Assembly: GCF_025464955.1 (NCBI RefSeq)
Contig: NZ_JAODNM010000037.1
Location: 1-64,000, forward strand
DNA: 64,000 nucleotides
Origin: Amycolatopsis sp.
Lineage (GTDB): Bacteria > Actinomycetota > Actinomycetes > Mycobacteriales > Pseudonocardiaceae
Reading direction: 5' to 3'
Positions 1-7,916 of the stretch are shown one piece after another. The position numbers and the translations under genes are program-made. The notes under the pieces were generated by a model, which searched no databases, was not told the DNA's origin, and saw nothing but the letters and a program-made list of their open reading frames with translations. Positions within the stretch are counted from its first letter, which is position 1; every line of letters starts with the position of its first letter.

Positions 1-74
1 TGCTCTACCTGCTCAAACACCAACGCAACCGCGCGCTCACGCAGCTCACGAGGGTGCCTCGAAGACTTGGCCAT
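1..74 (-). CDS. IS3-family transposase OrfA, N-terminal fragment (partial)
   Basis: Only the first 24 codons are visible; they begin MAKSSRHPRELRERAV, the typical start of the small helix-turn-helix protein OrfA that binds the ends of IS3-family elements. The ATG at 72-74 is preceded by a GGAG ribosome binding site about 7 nt upstream. The gene runs off the left edge, so the programmed frameshift into OrfB and whether the element is intact cannot be judged. Confidence 0.75.
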   Translation of the reverse strand, partial: MAKSSRHPRELRERAVALVFEQVE

Positions 75-126
75 AACTCCATCCTCACTCACACGATGGA
101 GTCCCCGCCAAACCCGGGGCGGTTCA
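1..126 (-). mobile_element. End of an IS3-family insertion sequence (cut by window edge)
   Basis: The first 126 bases look like the 5' tip of an IS3-family element read on the minus strand. Positions 98-126, read on the minus strand, start TGAACCGCCCCGGG, which fits the terminal inverted repeat of actinobacterial IS3 elements as I recall them, and they are followed about 24 bp inside by the start codon of an OrfA-like protein. The rest of the element lies to the left of the window, so its second end, transposase and target duplication cannot be checked. Confidence 0.75.
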
Positions 127-213
127 ATACGACCGAAGAGCCCCATTTGTAGCGGCGGTAGCCCCTATTGAGGCTGCCAGGCGATGGCGTGTCATCACCA
201 CCATGGCATGCAA

Positions 214-245
214 GAAGGGCCTTCCCCGCGCGGGGAAGGCCCTTC
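214..245. terminator. Hairpin terminator after the SGNH hydrolase operon
   Basis: A perfect 15-bp stem (GAAGGGCCTTCCCCG and its complement) with a CG loop lies 8 bp beyond the stop codon of the minus-strand hydrolase gene. On the plus strand it is followed by TTTCGGTTT; on the minus strand there is no clear T run. It probably ends the GH95-SGNH operon. Confidence 0.75.
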
Positions 246-253
246 TTTCGGTT

Positions 254-1420
254 TCAGGGAAGGTCGACGGCGTTCGCGATCGCCTGGAGCCCCTCGGTGT
301 TCGGATGCAGGTGATCACCGCTGTCGTAAGCGGGCAGGAAGCGGGTGGGGTCGGCAGGATCGTGGGTGGCGGTGTCCTGGTCGACCACGCCGTCGCAGCC
401 GCTGCCCGGCCCGCGCACGAATGCGTTGTATACCTCCCGCTGCGTTTCTCCTTGCTGCGTCCAGTATCCGGCGCCCTGGTACGGGGTCAGGGTCGAACAG
501 AGGAACTTGACGCCGGCCTGGTGAGCGCGGGTGATGAGGTGCCCGGCTGCCGCGATCAGCTGGTCCGCCGTCGGCGGGGGTGAGGTCGAGCCCAGGTCGT
601 TGATCGGGTCGTCAGAGAAGATCACCCAACGCACGCCCGCTTGCGAAAGGACATCACGGTCGAAGCGGTTCAGCGCACTCTGACCGGCGCCGTCCACTAG
701 CAGCCGGTTCCCGCTGATGCCCTCGTTGAGCACGCCGACCGTGCGCCCCTCCGACGCCAGGCGGGCGGTCAAATCATCCGGCCAGCGCCGGTTCGCGTCC
801 GGTGACGACCCGACGCCGTCCGTCAGCGACGCGCCCAGTGCCACGACGGCGCCCTCGGCGACGGGATTCTGGACGTCGAGCCCGGCGAGGAAGTAGGACG
901 AACCGTCGGTCCGCGCGTTCACCAGATCAGCGCTGCCGCTGCTGTCGCCTGACGCGACGTAGTTGGTCTGGTTCCCGAACTGGTGATAGGTCGTCGGGCC
1001 GGTCTCATCGGGCGTGTAGACGCTGACAGCGACGTCCGAACCCGCGGGCGCGGCGAAGTCCACCGGATCGCTGGTCGCCGTCCCACCGGCCGGAATGCTC
1101 ACCGAACCCCCTCCGGAGAAGGTCACCGCGCGGTCCGTACCGGTGTCGATCGCGGAGCCCGAGGTCCGGCGCGCGATGTGCACGTCCTGAAGGTCCAGTG
1201 GCTGACCGCCGAAGGCGTTGGACAGCGTGATCCTGGCCGCGGAGCCCCCGACGCTGGTGTGCACGATCTCGCGGAGGGTCTGCTGGTCGAACGGTCCCCC
1301 GCCGCCCTGGGGCGCCGCCGCCCAAGTACCCGTCCATGGCGTATCCGCCTGAGCCGCGCCCGCGGCGACCAGCACCGACGCGAACACCGCACCGCAGAGG
1401 AAAAGACTTCGCCAAACCAT
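254..1420 (-). CDS. Secreted SGNH/GDSL-type hydrolase
   Basis: A 388-residue secreted esterase or lipase-like protein. Residues 1-24 form a signal peptide ending in AQA. Residues about 190-388 hold the SGNH fold: the nucleophile block reads GASLTDG with Ser198, the Asn block is DPINDLG near residue 274, and the Asp-His pair is GDHLHPN with Asp369 and His372. The usual GDS is GAS here; the Asp is not catalytic but is rarely lost. The start is the ATG at 1418-1420 because GAAGGAG lies 7 nt upstream, overlapping the stop of the GH95-like gene. It is the second gene of that two-gene operon, so both probably act on the same extracellular, perhaps acylated, polysaccharide. The substrate is unknown. 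Confidence 0.88.
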   Translation of the reverse strand: MVWRSLFLCGAVFASVLVAAGAAQADTPWTGTWAAAPQGGGGPFDQQTLREIVHTSVGGSAARITLSNAFGGQPLDLQDVHIARRTSGSAIDTGTDRAVTFSGGGSVSIPAGGTATSDPVDFAAPAGSDVAVSVYTPDETGPTTYHQFGNQTNYVASGDSSGSADLVNARTDGSSYFLAGLDVQNPVAEGAVVALGASLTDGVGSSPDANRRWPDDLTARLASEGRTVGVLNEGISGNRLLVDGAGQSALNRFDRDVLSQAGVRWVIFSDDPINDLGSTSPPPTADQLIAAAGHLITRAHQAGVKFLCSTLTPYQGAGYWTQQGETQREVYNAFVRGPGSGCDGVVDQDTATHDPADPTRFLPAYDSGDHLHPNTEGLQAIANAVDLP

Positions 1421-1431
1421 GGTCAGCTCCT

Positions 1432-4257
1432 TCAGCCGGTAACGAGGTCGAATTCCTCCCAGGGGCCGATGGCGGTCCGGTTCGCGATGAGCGGAGCCGC
1501 GCCGGCGTTCTCGGCGGTGACGAAGTTGTTGTTCACCAAGGCTTTCAGGCTCACGCTGCCGTCGCCGTTGGTGACCAGCCGGAACTGCTCCCATGGGCCG
1601 ACCGACGTCCGGTTGGCGATCAGCGATGCCGCGCCCGCGTTCTCCGCCGTCACGAACTGGTTGTTGGCATGCGCGCGCAGGGCGATCGCACCGTTGCCGG
1701 CGTCGACCTCGTCGAACTGCTGCGCGGTGCCGATGCTGGTTTGGTCCGCGATCAATGGCGACGCGCCCGCGGTGACGTAACGGCCGTTGGCGTGCGAACG
1801 AAGGCTGATCGCCGAGGAGGTCGAGGTCTGCTTGTCCAGTCCGATCGACGCGCTCCCCAGATGCCTGGCGGCCGTGGCCGGGGTGCCACCGACGGCCGCG
1901 AAGGGCAGCGCGTTCGACGGCGAGGACGTGCGCAACACGAGGTACGAAGCGCCTGCCTTGGCCGGGATGGTGAAGGTCGCGTTCGCTTGTGCCGCAAGCA
2001 CAGTCGCCCCGGTCTTCCCGTCGACGACAGTCACGTTCTCGCCAGGCCACGGGGTGCGGACGGTGATCGGTGTGGCGGACCCGGACTCGATCGCGACGGT
2101 CACCGGAACTCCGCCGGTCACCTGGACGTGGACCTTCGAGTTGTGCTGGATGGGCACGGTTCCCTCGCCACTCCAGTCCGACGGCCACGCCGGCGCGACC
2201 CGAACCAGGCCGTCGTAGTCCTGCACGAGCGCCTCACTCACCGCACCGGCGAGGACACCGGATTGTTCGATGTAGGGCTGCGAGGCGGGTGCGCCGGTGA
2301 AACTGGCCAAGCCGGACGGGTAGGCCTGGTACTTCTGGATCGACGCGAGCATGGCCGCTTTGACGTCGCTCGCGAGGCCGAGCCGTGCTGCCTGTAGGGA
2401 ATCCATCGACCAGTCGGCGGAGTTGACGAACCGGCGGGACTGGTAGGTCCGCTTGGCCAGATCGCTCAGCGGCCCGGTGTCGCCGATGAGCCCGTACGGC
2501 CAGACGGCCTCGAGGTCGAGGTTCTCACTGTTGTGCAAAGTCGCGGTCGGCTGCGTGGAGAGGCCGAACATGTCCTTGCCTGCCGCGTCGTCCGCCGCGG
2601 TCAGCAGCTGCGACTTCGTGGCGATGTCCGTGCGGGGCAGCGGCGGGATCTTCGGAATCGCGGCATTGAGCTGCGAAACGAGGTCCGGGTCGACGCCGAG
2701 GGTCTGCGCGGCCTTGACGACGATCGGGAACAGCGCCTGCCGCGCGACGATGTCGGTCACCGGGTCGGTGACATCCCACTGCGTCTCGTGCGCGTTGGAC
2801 TTCGTGTGCAGGAGCCCGTCGGACCCGGAGGTTCCCGCGGACAGCAAGAATCGTGCGGCACCGCTCATCAGTGAGTAGCCGTCGCGGAGGGCGGACACGT
2901 TGTCCGTGTTCAGATATTCCTGCCAGATCCACGCCGCGATCTCGGCGCCGCTGGTGATGGTCAGCGAGTTGTACGACGGCGAGATGGTCGAGTCGCAGGA
3001 GGCGTTCGAGGCCGCGTCACCGCCGGCGTAGTAGCCGTTTCCGTTGAAGCGCATGGTTTCCGGAACGCAGAGTCCCTGCTTGCCCGGCATGTGCGCGGAG
3101 GTCCAGCTCCCGATGTTGCCGGTATTGCCTTCGTACAACCGGAAAACCGGGTCGTTCAGCGCCGGCACCCCGGCGTTCTGGTTCGCCTGGACCTGCATCC
3201 GCAGGTTCCAGAACCAGTAGCCCGCCGGATACCAGTCCTGGTGGTCCTGCGAGAACGTGAAGAGGTCGGCGACCCCGGCCTGCGAACCGGGCAGGGCGCC
3301 GCGACTCTGGGCAGCGGAGTCGTAGAGGTACAGCGTGCGCAGGTTTTCGACGTAGTCGCCGCTGCCGTCGGCCGAGGTGATCTTGATCAGCCCCGCGCCT
3401 GCCCAGTAGTTGTGCCACCAAGCCAAATGTGCCGCCGAGATGGCGGATGCCGGCTTGGTGACGTCGCCGTTGATCGTCGCGGTGGCCTTGGCGAGCGCGT
3501 CACCGCCGGTCCAGGTCGGCGCCACGGCCATGACCCGGAACGAACCGTCGGTGTTGGGCTGGAACGATACCTGCCCGGTCAGGCCGTCCGGGTTCGACGC
3601 GACGACCCCGCGTCCGCCCGCGGTCACTCCCGCGAGCGAGCCGAACGTCTGGCCCGACCCACCCGTCGCCGTGTTATCGGCCCACGTCTCGGCCAACGTC
3701 GCGACGCCGTTGGCGGCCGATGCCGACGGCGACCGGCCACTCCACAGCTTGACCTGCGCGGTCTGGGTGCTGTTCGGGTCCGCTCCCGTCACGTCGACGA
3801 CCAGCTGGTCGGTGTCGGCGCGGAGGTACGCCGTGAGCGACATGCCGCCGCCGGACTCGCGCAACGTTCCGTCGTACGGGTCGAGGTAGCCGGCGAAGTC
3901 CGCGGCTGCGGTCAGCTTCGCGAGACCGGGGATGACCACCTGGCCGGGCGACTTGCGGTCGGGGAAGGTGTCGGTGCGGTTGAGCTGCGCGGTGAACCCG
4001 TTCGCCGCCCACACCGCGGCACCGAGGGTGCCGTTGCCCAGCGGCAGGGACTGCGTGGGATCGGCGTTCGCGCGGCCGAGCACGATGTCCGACCGCCGCA
4101 CCACGCCGGCGGTGTCGACGGCGAACTGGCCGTTCTGCCACGCGGTGGTGCCGGTCGCGGCGGTCGCCGACGAGACCGAGGCAGCGCACACACCAGCCAC
4201 GAGGGCAGTGGTGAGAAGGAGAATCCGCGCGCGGGAGGCTGGGATGCGTCGAGGCAT
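1432..4257 (-). CDS. Secreted GH95-like glycoside hydrolase with C-terminal beta-trefoil repeats
   Basis: A 941-residue exported protein. A signal peptide covers roughly residues 1-33 (cleavage near SSATAATG). The N-terminal PLGNGTLGAAVWAANG stretch (about residues 72-87) and the large alpha-helical middle resemble family 95 glycoside hydrolases, which act on alpha-L-fucosides and related sugars. The last 150 residues hold three imperfect repeats of about 48 residues, each with a core like NNFVTAENAGA and ending in WEEFDLV or similar. These look like a fascin/CBM-type beta-trefoil that would bind sugar. The ATG at 4255-4257 has AGGAG 6-7 nt upstream. The SGNH gene follows 11 bp later. Family assignment is from motif memory; the catalytic acid and base were not mapped. 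Confidence 0.8.
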   Translation of the reverse strand: MPRRIPASRARILLLTTALVAGVCAASVSSATAATGTTAWQNGQFAVDTAGVVRRSDIVLGRANADPTQSLPLGNGTLGAAVWAANGFTAQLNRTDTFPDRKSPGQVVIPGLAKLTAAADFAGYLDPYDGTLRESGGGMSLTAYLRADTDQLVVDVTGADPNSTQTAQVKLWSGRSPSASAANGVATLAETWADNTATGGSGQTFGSLAGVTAGGRGVVASNPDGLTGQVSFQPNTDGSFRVMAVAPTWTGGDALAKATATINGDVTKPASAISAAHLAWWHNYWAGAGLIKITSADGSGDYVENLRTLYLYDSAAQSRGALPGSQAGVADLFTFSQDHQDWYPAGYWFWNLRMQVQANQNAGVPALNDPVFRLYEGNTGNIGSWTSAHMPGKQGLCVPETMRFNGNGYYAGGDAASNASCDSTISPSYNSLTITSGAEIAAWIWQEYLNTDNVSALRDGYSLMSGAARFLLSAGTSGSDGLLHTKSNAHETQWDVTDPVTDIVARQALFPIVVKAAQTLGVDPDLVSQLNAAIPKIPPLPRTDIATKSQLLTAADDAAGKDMFGLSTQPTATLHNSENLDLEAVWPYGLIGDTGPLSDLAKRTYQSRRFVNSADWSMDSLQAARLGLASDVKAAMLASIQKYQAYPSGLASFTGAPASQPYIEQSGVLAGAVSEALVQDYDGLVRVAPAWPSDWSGEGTVPIQHNSKVHVQVTGGVPVTVAIESGSATPITVRTPWPGENVTVVDGKTGATVLAAQANATFTIPAKAGASYLVLRTSSPSNALPFAAVGGTPATAARHLGSASIGLDKQTSTSSAISLRSHANGRYVTAGASPLIADQTSIGTAQQFDEVDAGNGAIALRAHANNQFVTAENAGAASLIANRTSVGPWEQFRLVTNGDGSVSLKALVNNNFVTAENAGAAPLIANRTAIGPWEEFDLVTG

Positions 4258-4298
4258 GGGGTTCTCCTGGAGCTTCGTTGCTCTCGGCTGCTCGATCT

Positions 4299-4319
4299 TT
4301 AGTTCAGCTTGTGAACTAA
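4299..4319. promoter_or_regulatory. 21-bp palindromic operator overlapping the GH95 operon start point
   Basis: A perfect inverted repeat TTAGTTCA-N5-TGAACTAA. It starts right at the transcription start expected from the promoter at 4327-4355, the classic place for a repressor. The shape is reminiscent of operators of ROK-type (XylR/NagC-like) sugar repressors. No dedicated DNA-binding gene lies next to it, so the regulator is not identified. Confidence 0.75.
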
Positions 4320-4326
4320 TACCAGG

Positions 4327-4355
4327 ACAGTAGGGCTACGTCACCCCGGCGTCAA
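4327..4355 (-). promoter_or_regulatory. Promoter of the GH95-SGNH operon
   Basis: On the minus strand a -35 box TTGACG (4350-4355) and a -10 box TACTGT (4327-4332) are separated by exactly 17 bp. The predicted start point is near 4320, about 63 nt before the start codon and at the edge of the palindrome at 4299-4319. This is one of the best housekeeping-type promoters in the window. Confidence 0.75.
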
Positions 4356-4365
4356 GGGTTGTTCG

Positions 4366-5271
4366 TTACCCGCCAACAGTTCCGGAGTCTCCGACAGCCC
4401 CAGCGTCAAGCATGGCCAGCAGGGCGCCCGGCCCGAGCGTGGCCGCACCCTCGGCGGCGACCCTGCCCCGCAGCTCCCGATCCGCCGTCACGACCACGAT
4501 GTGGTCCCCCGGCTGCCGCACGCCGGCTGCCTTGACCACCTCGACGATCGCGGAATCGCCGTCCGCCTCGGCGGCGACGACTTCCACCCCGTCGACGGAG
4601 TCCGTACCGCGTGCCTGCCCCTCGACCACGAGCACGATCTTCGGCCACCATACCCAGTCGGCGCCGCCCGGAATCGACTGGTCGCCGCCGCGGACACCGG
4701 ACAGCGCGAGCCCGGCGAGCCTGTCCCGAAGCCGCGCGGCGGCCCCGGCCCGGTCACGCCACCAGCCGTCCGGCCGCGATCCGACGACGTTCGCGCCGTC
4801 GACGACGAGGACCAGCTCACGACCGGCCTGGACACGCAGCGCGGGCCAAGCCGCGGCGAAGTCGTTGTGCAGCCGATACCCCGCGACGTCGTCCAGCGGC
4901 ACCCACCGGAGTTCCGCGCTCTCCGCGTTGGCCACCTTCGCCTCCACCGGATGCGTGGTCGACGCGAGCACGGTGGTGTACCGCCAGTTCCCGTGGTCCA
5001 CAACGGATTCCGCGATCGGCCGAACCAGTTCGGGAGCGACGGCGGCCTCTTCGAACGCTTCTCTGGTCGCCGCCTGCCGAGCGGTTTCCCCTGTTTCGAC
5101 CGCACCACCCGGCAACGACCACGTGCCGCCGTGATGGACCCACCAGGACCGGCGTTGGAGCAGGATCCCCCGGCCGGGATCGCTGAGCAGCAGCCCGGCC
5201 GCGCCGTAGCGGCCCCAGTGGCGATGCCCGAGCTCGCAACGGACGAACACATTGCCGTTGTCGAGCACCAT
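4366..5271 (-). CDS. Nudix hydrolase fused to a NYN/PIN-like nuclease domain
   Basis: A 301-residue two-domain protein. Residues 20-145 form a Nudix domain; its box (56-78) reads GAVETGETARQAATREAFEE, so the RE and EE metal ligands are present, but the conserved Gly near the end is Ala. Residues 152-290 look like a YacP/NYN-type PIN-fold domain with acidic positions VVDGAN (Asp158), DGDSAI (237-239) and VTADRELRGR (Asp264), the pattern that holds metal in RNases of that fold. A diphosphate-linked nucleotide or RNA 5' end would be a natural shared substrate, but this is inference. The start at 5271 gives a short tail before the domain. It lies upstream of the GH95 operon on the same strand, 108 bp away, and looks independently transcribed. 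Confidence 0.85.
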   Translation of the reverse strand: MVLDNGNVFVRCELGHRHWGRYGAAGLLLSDPGRGILLQRRSWWVHHGGTWSLPGGAVETGETARQAATREAFEEAAVAPELVRPIAESVVDHGNWRYTTVLASTTHPVEAKVANAESAELRWVPLDDVAGYRLHNDFAAAWPALRVQAGRELVLVVDGANVVGSRPDGWWRDRAGAAARLRDRLAGLALSGVRGGDQSIPGGADWVWWPKIVLVVEGQARGTDSVDGVEVVAAEADGDSAIVEVVKAAGVRQPGDHIVVVTADRELRGRVAAEGAATLGPGALLAMLDAGAVGDSGTVGG

Positions 5272-5313
5272 GCCTCCGACCCTACCCAGGAAAGCGCCTC
5301 CCCCGGGAACGTC

Positions 5314-6285
5314 TCAGCCGATGACGCCGACCTGCGTCTCGGCCGCCGCCTCTTCCATCGCCACCGCGGCCGCGCCGACGATCGCCGCGTCGACACCGAG
5401 CTGTGCGGTACGGATCCGGGCCAGTGGCCGGTGGCCGGCTCCGGTGATCATGCCGGTGTAGTGCTCGCGTGCCTCGTCGAGGAACAGCGGCGCCGACTCG
5501 GACACGCCACCGGCAATCACGATGACCTCGGGATCGAAGACGTCGGCCACCAGCGCGAGCCCTTCGCCGAGCCATTTCGCCAACTCGCCCATCGCGCGCA
5601 GCGCGACCGGGTCGCCGTCGCGCGCCGCTCCGGCGACGCGCCGGCCGGTGACCGATCCGGGGTCGCCGTGGGTCTCGCGCCGCAGGACGGTCGAGCGGCC
5701 GGGGTGGCGGGCGAGCATTTCGACGGCCGTCGCGGCCAGGGCGGTCCCGCTGCAGTAGCGCTCCCAGCAGCCGTACTTGCCACACGGGCAGGCCCGGCCA
5801 CCGGGAACCACGGTCAGATGGCCGAGTTCGGGAGCGACCCCGTGCGCACCCCGGTAGATCGTGCCGTCGAGCAGCAGCCCGGCGCCGATCCCGGTGCCGA
5901 CGGCGACCAGCACGGCGACCCCCGCACCACGCGCGGCACCGAAGCGGTGTTCGCCGACGGCTGCGGCGTTGGCGTCGTGCTCCAGGGTCACCGGAAGGCC
6001 GACACGCTTGGCGATGCGGTCCGCGACCGGCGCCGCCCGCCAGGGCAGATGCGGCGCGAACATCACCGAACGGCGGTCCGTCGCCACGAAACCGGCCACG
6101 GCGAGGCCCACGGCGGCGGCCTCGTGCCGGTTGCGCAGGTCCTCGATCACCCCGGCGATGGCGTCTTCCAGCGCCGCTTCGCCGCTCGGCGTACCGACCC
6201 TGGCCGTGTCCAGCAGCGTGCCCTGCTCGTCGACCACGCCGGCGCGCACGCTGGTTCCGCCGACGTCCACACCTATCGCGAGCAC
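5314..6285 (-). CDS. glk: ROK-family glucokinase
   Basis: A 323-residue sugar kinase that most likely phosphorylates glucose with ATP. It has the N-terminal phosphate-binding DVGGTSVRAG (7-16), the catalytic Asp104 in EHDANAA, and the ROK zinc site made by GH (His156) and CPCGKYGCWE (Cys166, Cys168, Cys173). It has no N-terminal DNA-binding domain, so it is an enzyme, not a ROK repressor. The GTG start at 6283-6285 directly follows the TGA of the upstream gene with no gap, so translation is probably coupled. The order (CGWCPLC protein then kinase, with ArsA, SRPBCC and an acyl-CoA ligase nearby) matches what I recall around glkA of Streptomyces coelicolor. Confidence 0.9.
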   Translation of the reverse strand: MLAIGVDVGGTSVRAGVVDEQGTLLDTARVGTPSGEAALEDAIAGVIEDLRNRHEAAAVGLAVAGFVATDRRSVMFAPHLPWRAAPVADRIAKRVGLPVTLEHDANAAAVGEHRFGAARGAGVAVLVAVGTGIGAGLLLDGTIYRGAHGVAPELGHLTVVPGGRACPCGKYGCWERYCSGTALAATAVEMLARHPGRSTVLRRETHGDPGSVTGRRVAGAARDGDPVALRAMGELAKWLGEGLALVADVFDPEVIVIAGGVSESAPLFLDEAREHYTGMITGAGHRPLARIRTAQLGVDAAIVGAAAVAMEEAAAETQVGVIG

Positions 6286-6768
6286 TCAATTCTCCTGATC
6301 GGGCTGCCACTCGGCGCGCTTGCGCACGGCGATGTGCTGCACTCGTACCGACGACGCCCGAGTGGGCGTCGGTTCATCCTGGCGTGCTCCTGACCTCGGC
6401 GCCGGATGGAAACCGGGCATGTGCACACCTTCTTCGGGCTCCCAGCGGTCCGCGAGCACGGCGCGCAGCAGCGCGATCAGCTGCGCCGCCTGCTCCAGCA
6501 GCCTCGCCACGAACTCCGGGGGTTCGCCCTTGGCCACCGCGACCAGCGCGCAGAGCGGGCACCAGCCGCACGCCCGCTCGCCGGTTTCTCCCGGCACGGG
6601 CACCGCGCGGGCGTCGGGACCGTGTCCGGCGGAAACCACCCCTTCGAGCCACGGGGCGGCTCGCTCGACGACCATCTCGACGAGCAGCCGGATCTCTTCG
6701 GTCAGGCTCGCGCCGTCGTAGCCGGCCCGCGGCTCTTCTTGTTCGCCTGGGGTGCCCTGTGCGGTCAT
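6286..6768 (-). CDS. DUF5304-like small protein with CGWCPLC motif
   Basis: A 160-residue protein of unknown function. The middle holds CGWCPLC (Cys67, Cys70, Cys73), a possible metal-binding or redox-active cluster, followed by an amphipathic helix around residues 84-106. The tail is polar and Pro/Arg-rich. The start ATG overlaps the stop of the ArsA-like gene as ATGA (6765-6768), and its stop directly abuts the GTG of glk. By position it corresponds to SCO2127 of S. coelicolor, which I recall being reported to influence glkA expression and carbon catabolite repression; this equivalence is inferred from gene order and the Cys motif only. Confidence 0.8.
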   Translation of the reverse strand: MTAQGTPGEQEEPRAGYDGASLTEEIRLLVEMVVERAAPWLEGVVSAGHGPDARAVPVPGETGERACGWCPLCALVAVAKGEPPEFVARLLEQAAQLIALLRAVLADRWEPEEGVHMPGFHPAPRSGARQDEPTPTRASSVRVQHIAVRKRAEWQPDQEN

Positions 6769-7913
6769 CGGAGACCTCCATCAGGCGCCAACGACACGAG
6801 CAGGCCCTCGGCGTCGGATTCCGCGCCGGTGATGTGGCAGGACCGCAGGAGCGCCGGGAGCGCGATCAGCCGACGGAAGCCGTCGACCGTGATCGCCAAG
6901 TCGTCGTCGACCCTCGCGAGGTCCAACGGAGTGTCGCGGCCGAGCGGCAGCGCGACCCGCAGCCGGTAGCCGCCGTCGACCTCGGACACCTCGAGCAGCG
7001 GCGTGACGCCCTTGCCGCGGCCCACCAGGGGGTTTGCCCCGCCATAAAGCTCGTCCGCGATCTCGAGCAGCGCGGCGAGGCCGACCGGCTCGACCGCGCG
7101 GTGCTCGACCGGACGGACGACATCGGGCCCGAGCCCGGCGGCCGCGAGCTCGGCGAGCACTTCGTTCTGCTGGTTGCGGCGGGCGCGGAGCCAGGCCGCG
7201 GCCGAGCCGCGCCAGATCCCCGGCGCGGGCATCAGCCGGTTCGCGATCAGGCCGTCGACCTTGATCCCCCGCAGCGCCAGCGAGCTCAGCGTCCGGCGGG
7301 CTTCGGCGACGACCACCCGTTCCGGGGTCAGCACCAGCCGCACGGTGGTGATGGTGGGATCGGTCAGCAGGACGCGCAGGGATTCCAGGTGGGCACCGAG
7401 GCGCCGCACCGAGTCGGACACGCCGCCCCAGCGACGACCACGGCCGAACAGCTTGCCCAGATACCCCGACAGTGCCTCGGGCAGCGCGAGCAGGCGCAAG
7501 GTCTCGGCCGTCGGCCCGCAGTCGACGACCACGGTGTCCCACGGGCCGTTCTCGGCAAGCCGCTGGACCTCGGTGAGCGCGAGCACCTCGTCGACCCCGG
7601 GGAGCACGGTCAGTTCTTCGGCGTCGAGCGAGTCGATGCCGGCACCGGCGAACGCCGAACGCAGCTGCCCGCGCAGGTCCTGCCAGACGCTGTCGACGAG
7701 CGAACGCGAATCCACCTGGACCGCGTGCAGGCAGGTATCGACCTCGGTGGGCTCACCAGTCAGCAGCAGGCCGAACGCGTCGCCCAGCGAGTGCGCCGGG
7801 TCGGTGGACACGACGAGCGTCTTCCTGCCGCGACCGGCCACCGCGACGGCGGTGGCCGCGGCGAGCGTCGTCTTGCCGACGCCCCCTTTGCCGGTGAACA
7901 GCAGGATACGCAT
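6765..7913 (-). CDS. ArsA/GET3-family ATPase
   Basis: A 382-residue P-loop ATPase of the ArsA family. The Walker A/deviant motif GKGGVGKTT is at 8-16, followed by STDPAHSLGDAF (switch I type) and VVVDCGPTAETLRLL (switch II type). It resembles mycobacterial Rv2184c, which has no known arsenic role, and no ars genes are nearby. The C-terminal third contains a small beta-rich domain (GYRLRVALPLGRDTPLDLAR), as in tail-anchored-protein-like ArsA relatives. It starts 3 bp after the SRPBCC gene and overlaps the next gene by 4 bp. The client or substrate is unknown. Confidence 0.9.
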   Translation of the reverse strand: MRILLFTGKGGVGKTTLAAATAVAVAGRGRKTLVVSTDPAHSLGDAFGLLLTGEPTEVDTCLHAVQVDSRSLVDSVWQDLRGQLRSAFAGAGIDSLDAEELTVLPGVDEVLALTEVQRLAENGPWDTVVVDCGPTAETLRLLALPEALSGYLGKLFGRGRRWGGVSDSVRRLGAHLESLRVLLTDPTITTVRLVLTPERVVVAEARRTLSSLALRGIKVDGLIANRLMPAPGIWRGSAAAWLRARRNQQNEVLAELAAAGLGPDVVRPVEHRAVEPVGLAALLEIADELYGGANPLVGRGKGVTPLLEVSEVDGGYRLRVALPLGRDTPLDLARVDDDLAITVDGFRRLIALPALLRSCHITGAESDAEGLLVSLAPDGGLR

Positions 7914-7916
7914 GGC

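Noticed and set aside
4501-6393. A 630-codon open frame on the plus strand
   Set aside because: It is antisense to the Nudix-NYN and glk genes and has no domain pattern.
6765-7913. Arsenite efflux function for the ArsA-like ATPase
   Set aside because: No arsB, arsC or arsD neighbours, and the gene sits in the conserved glk/SRPBCC neighbourhood.
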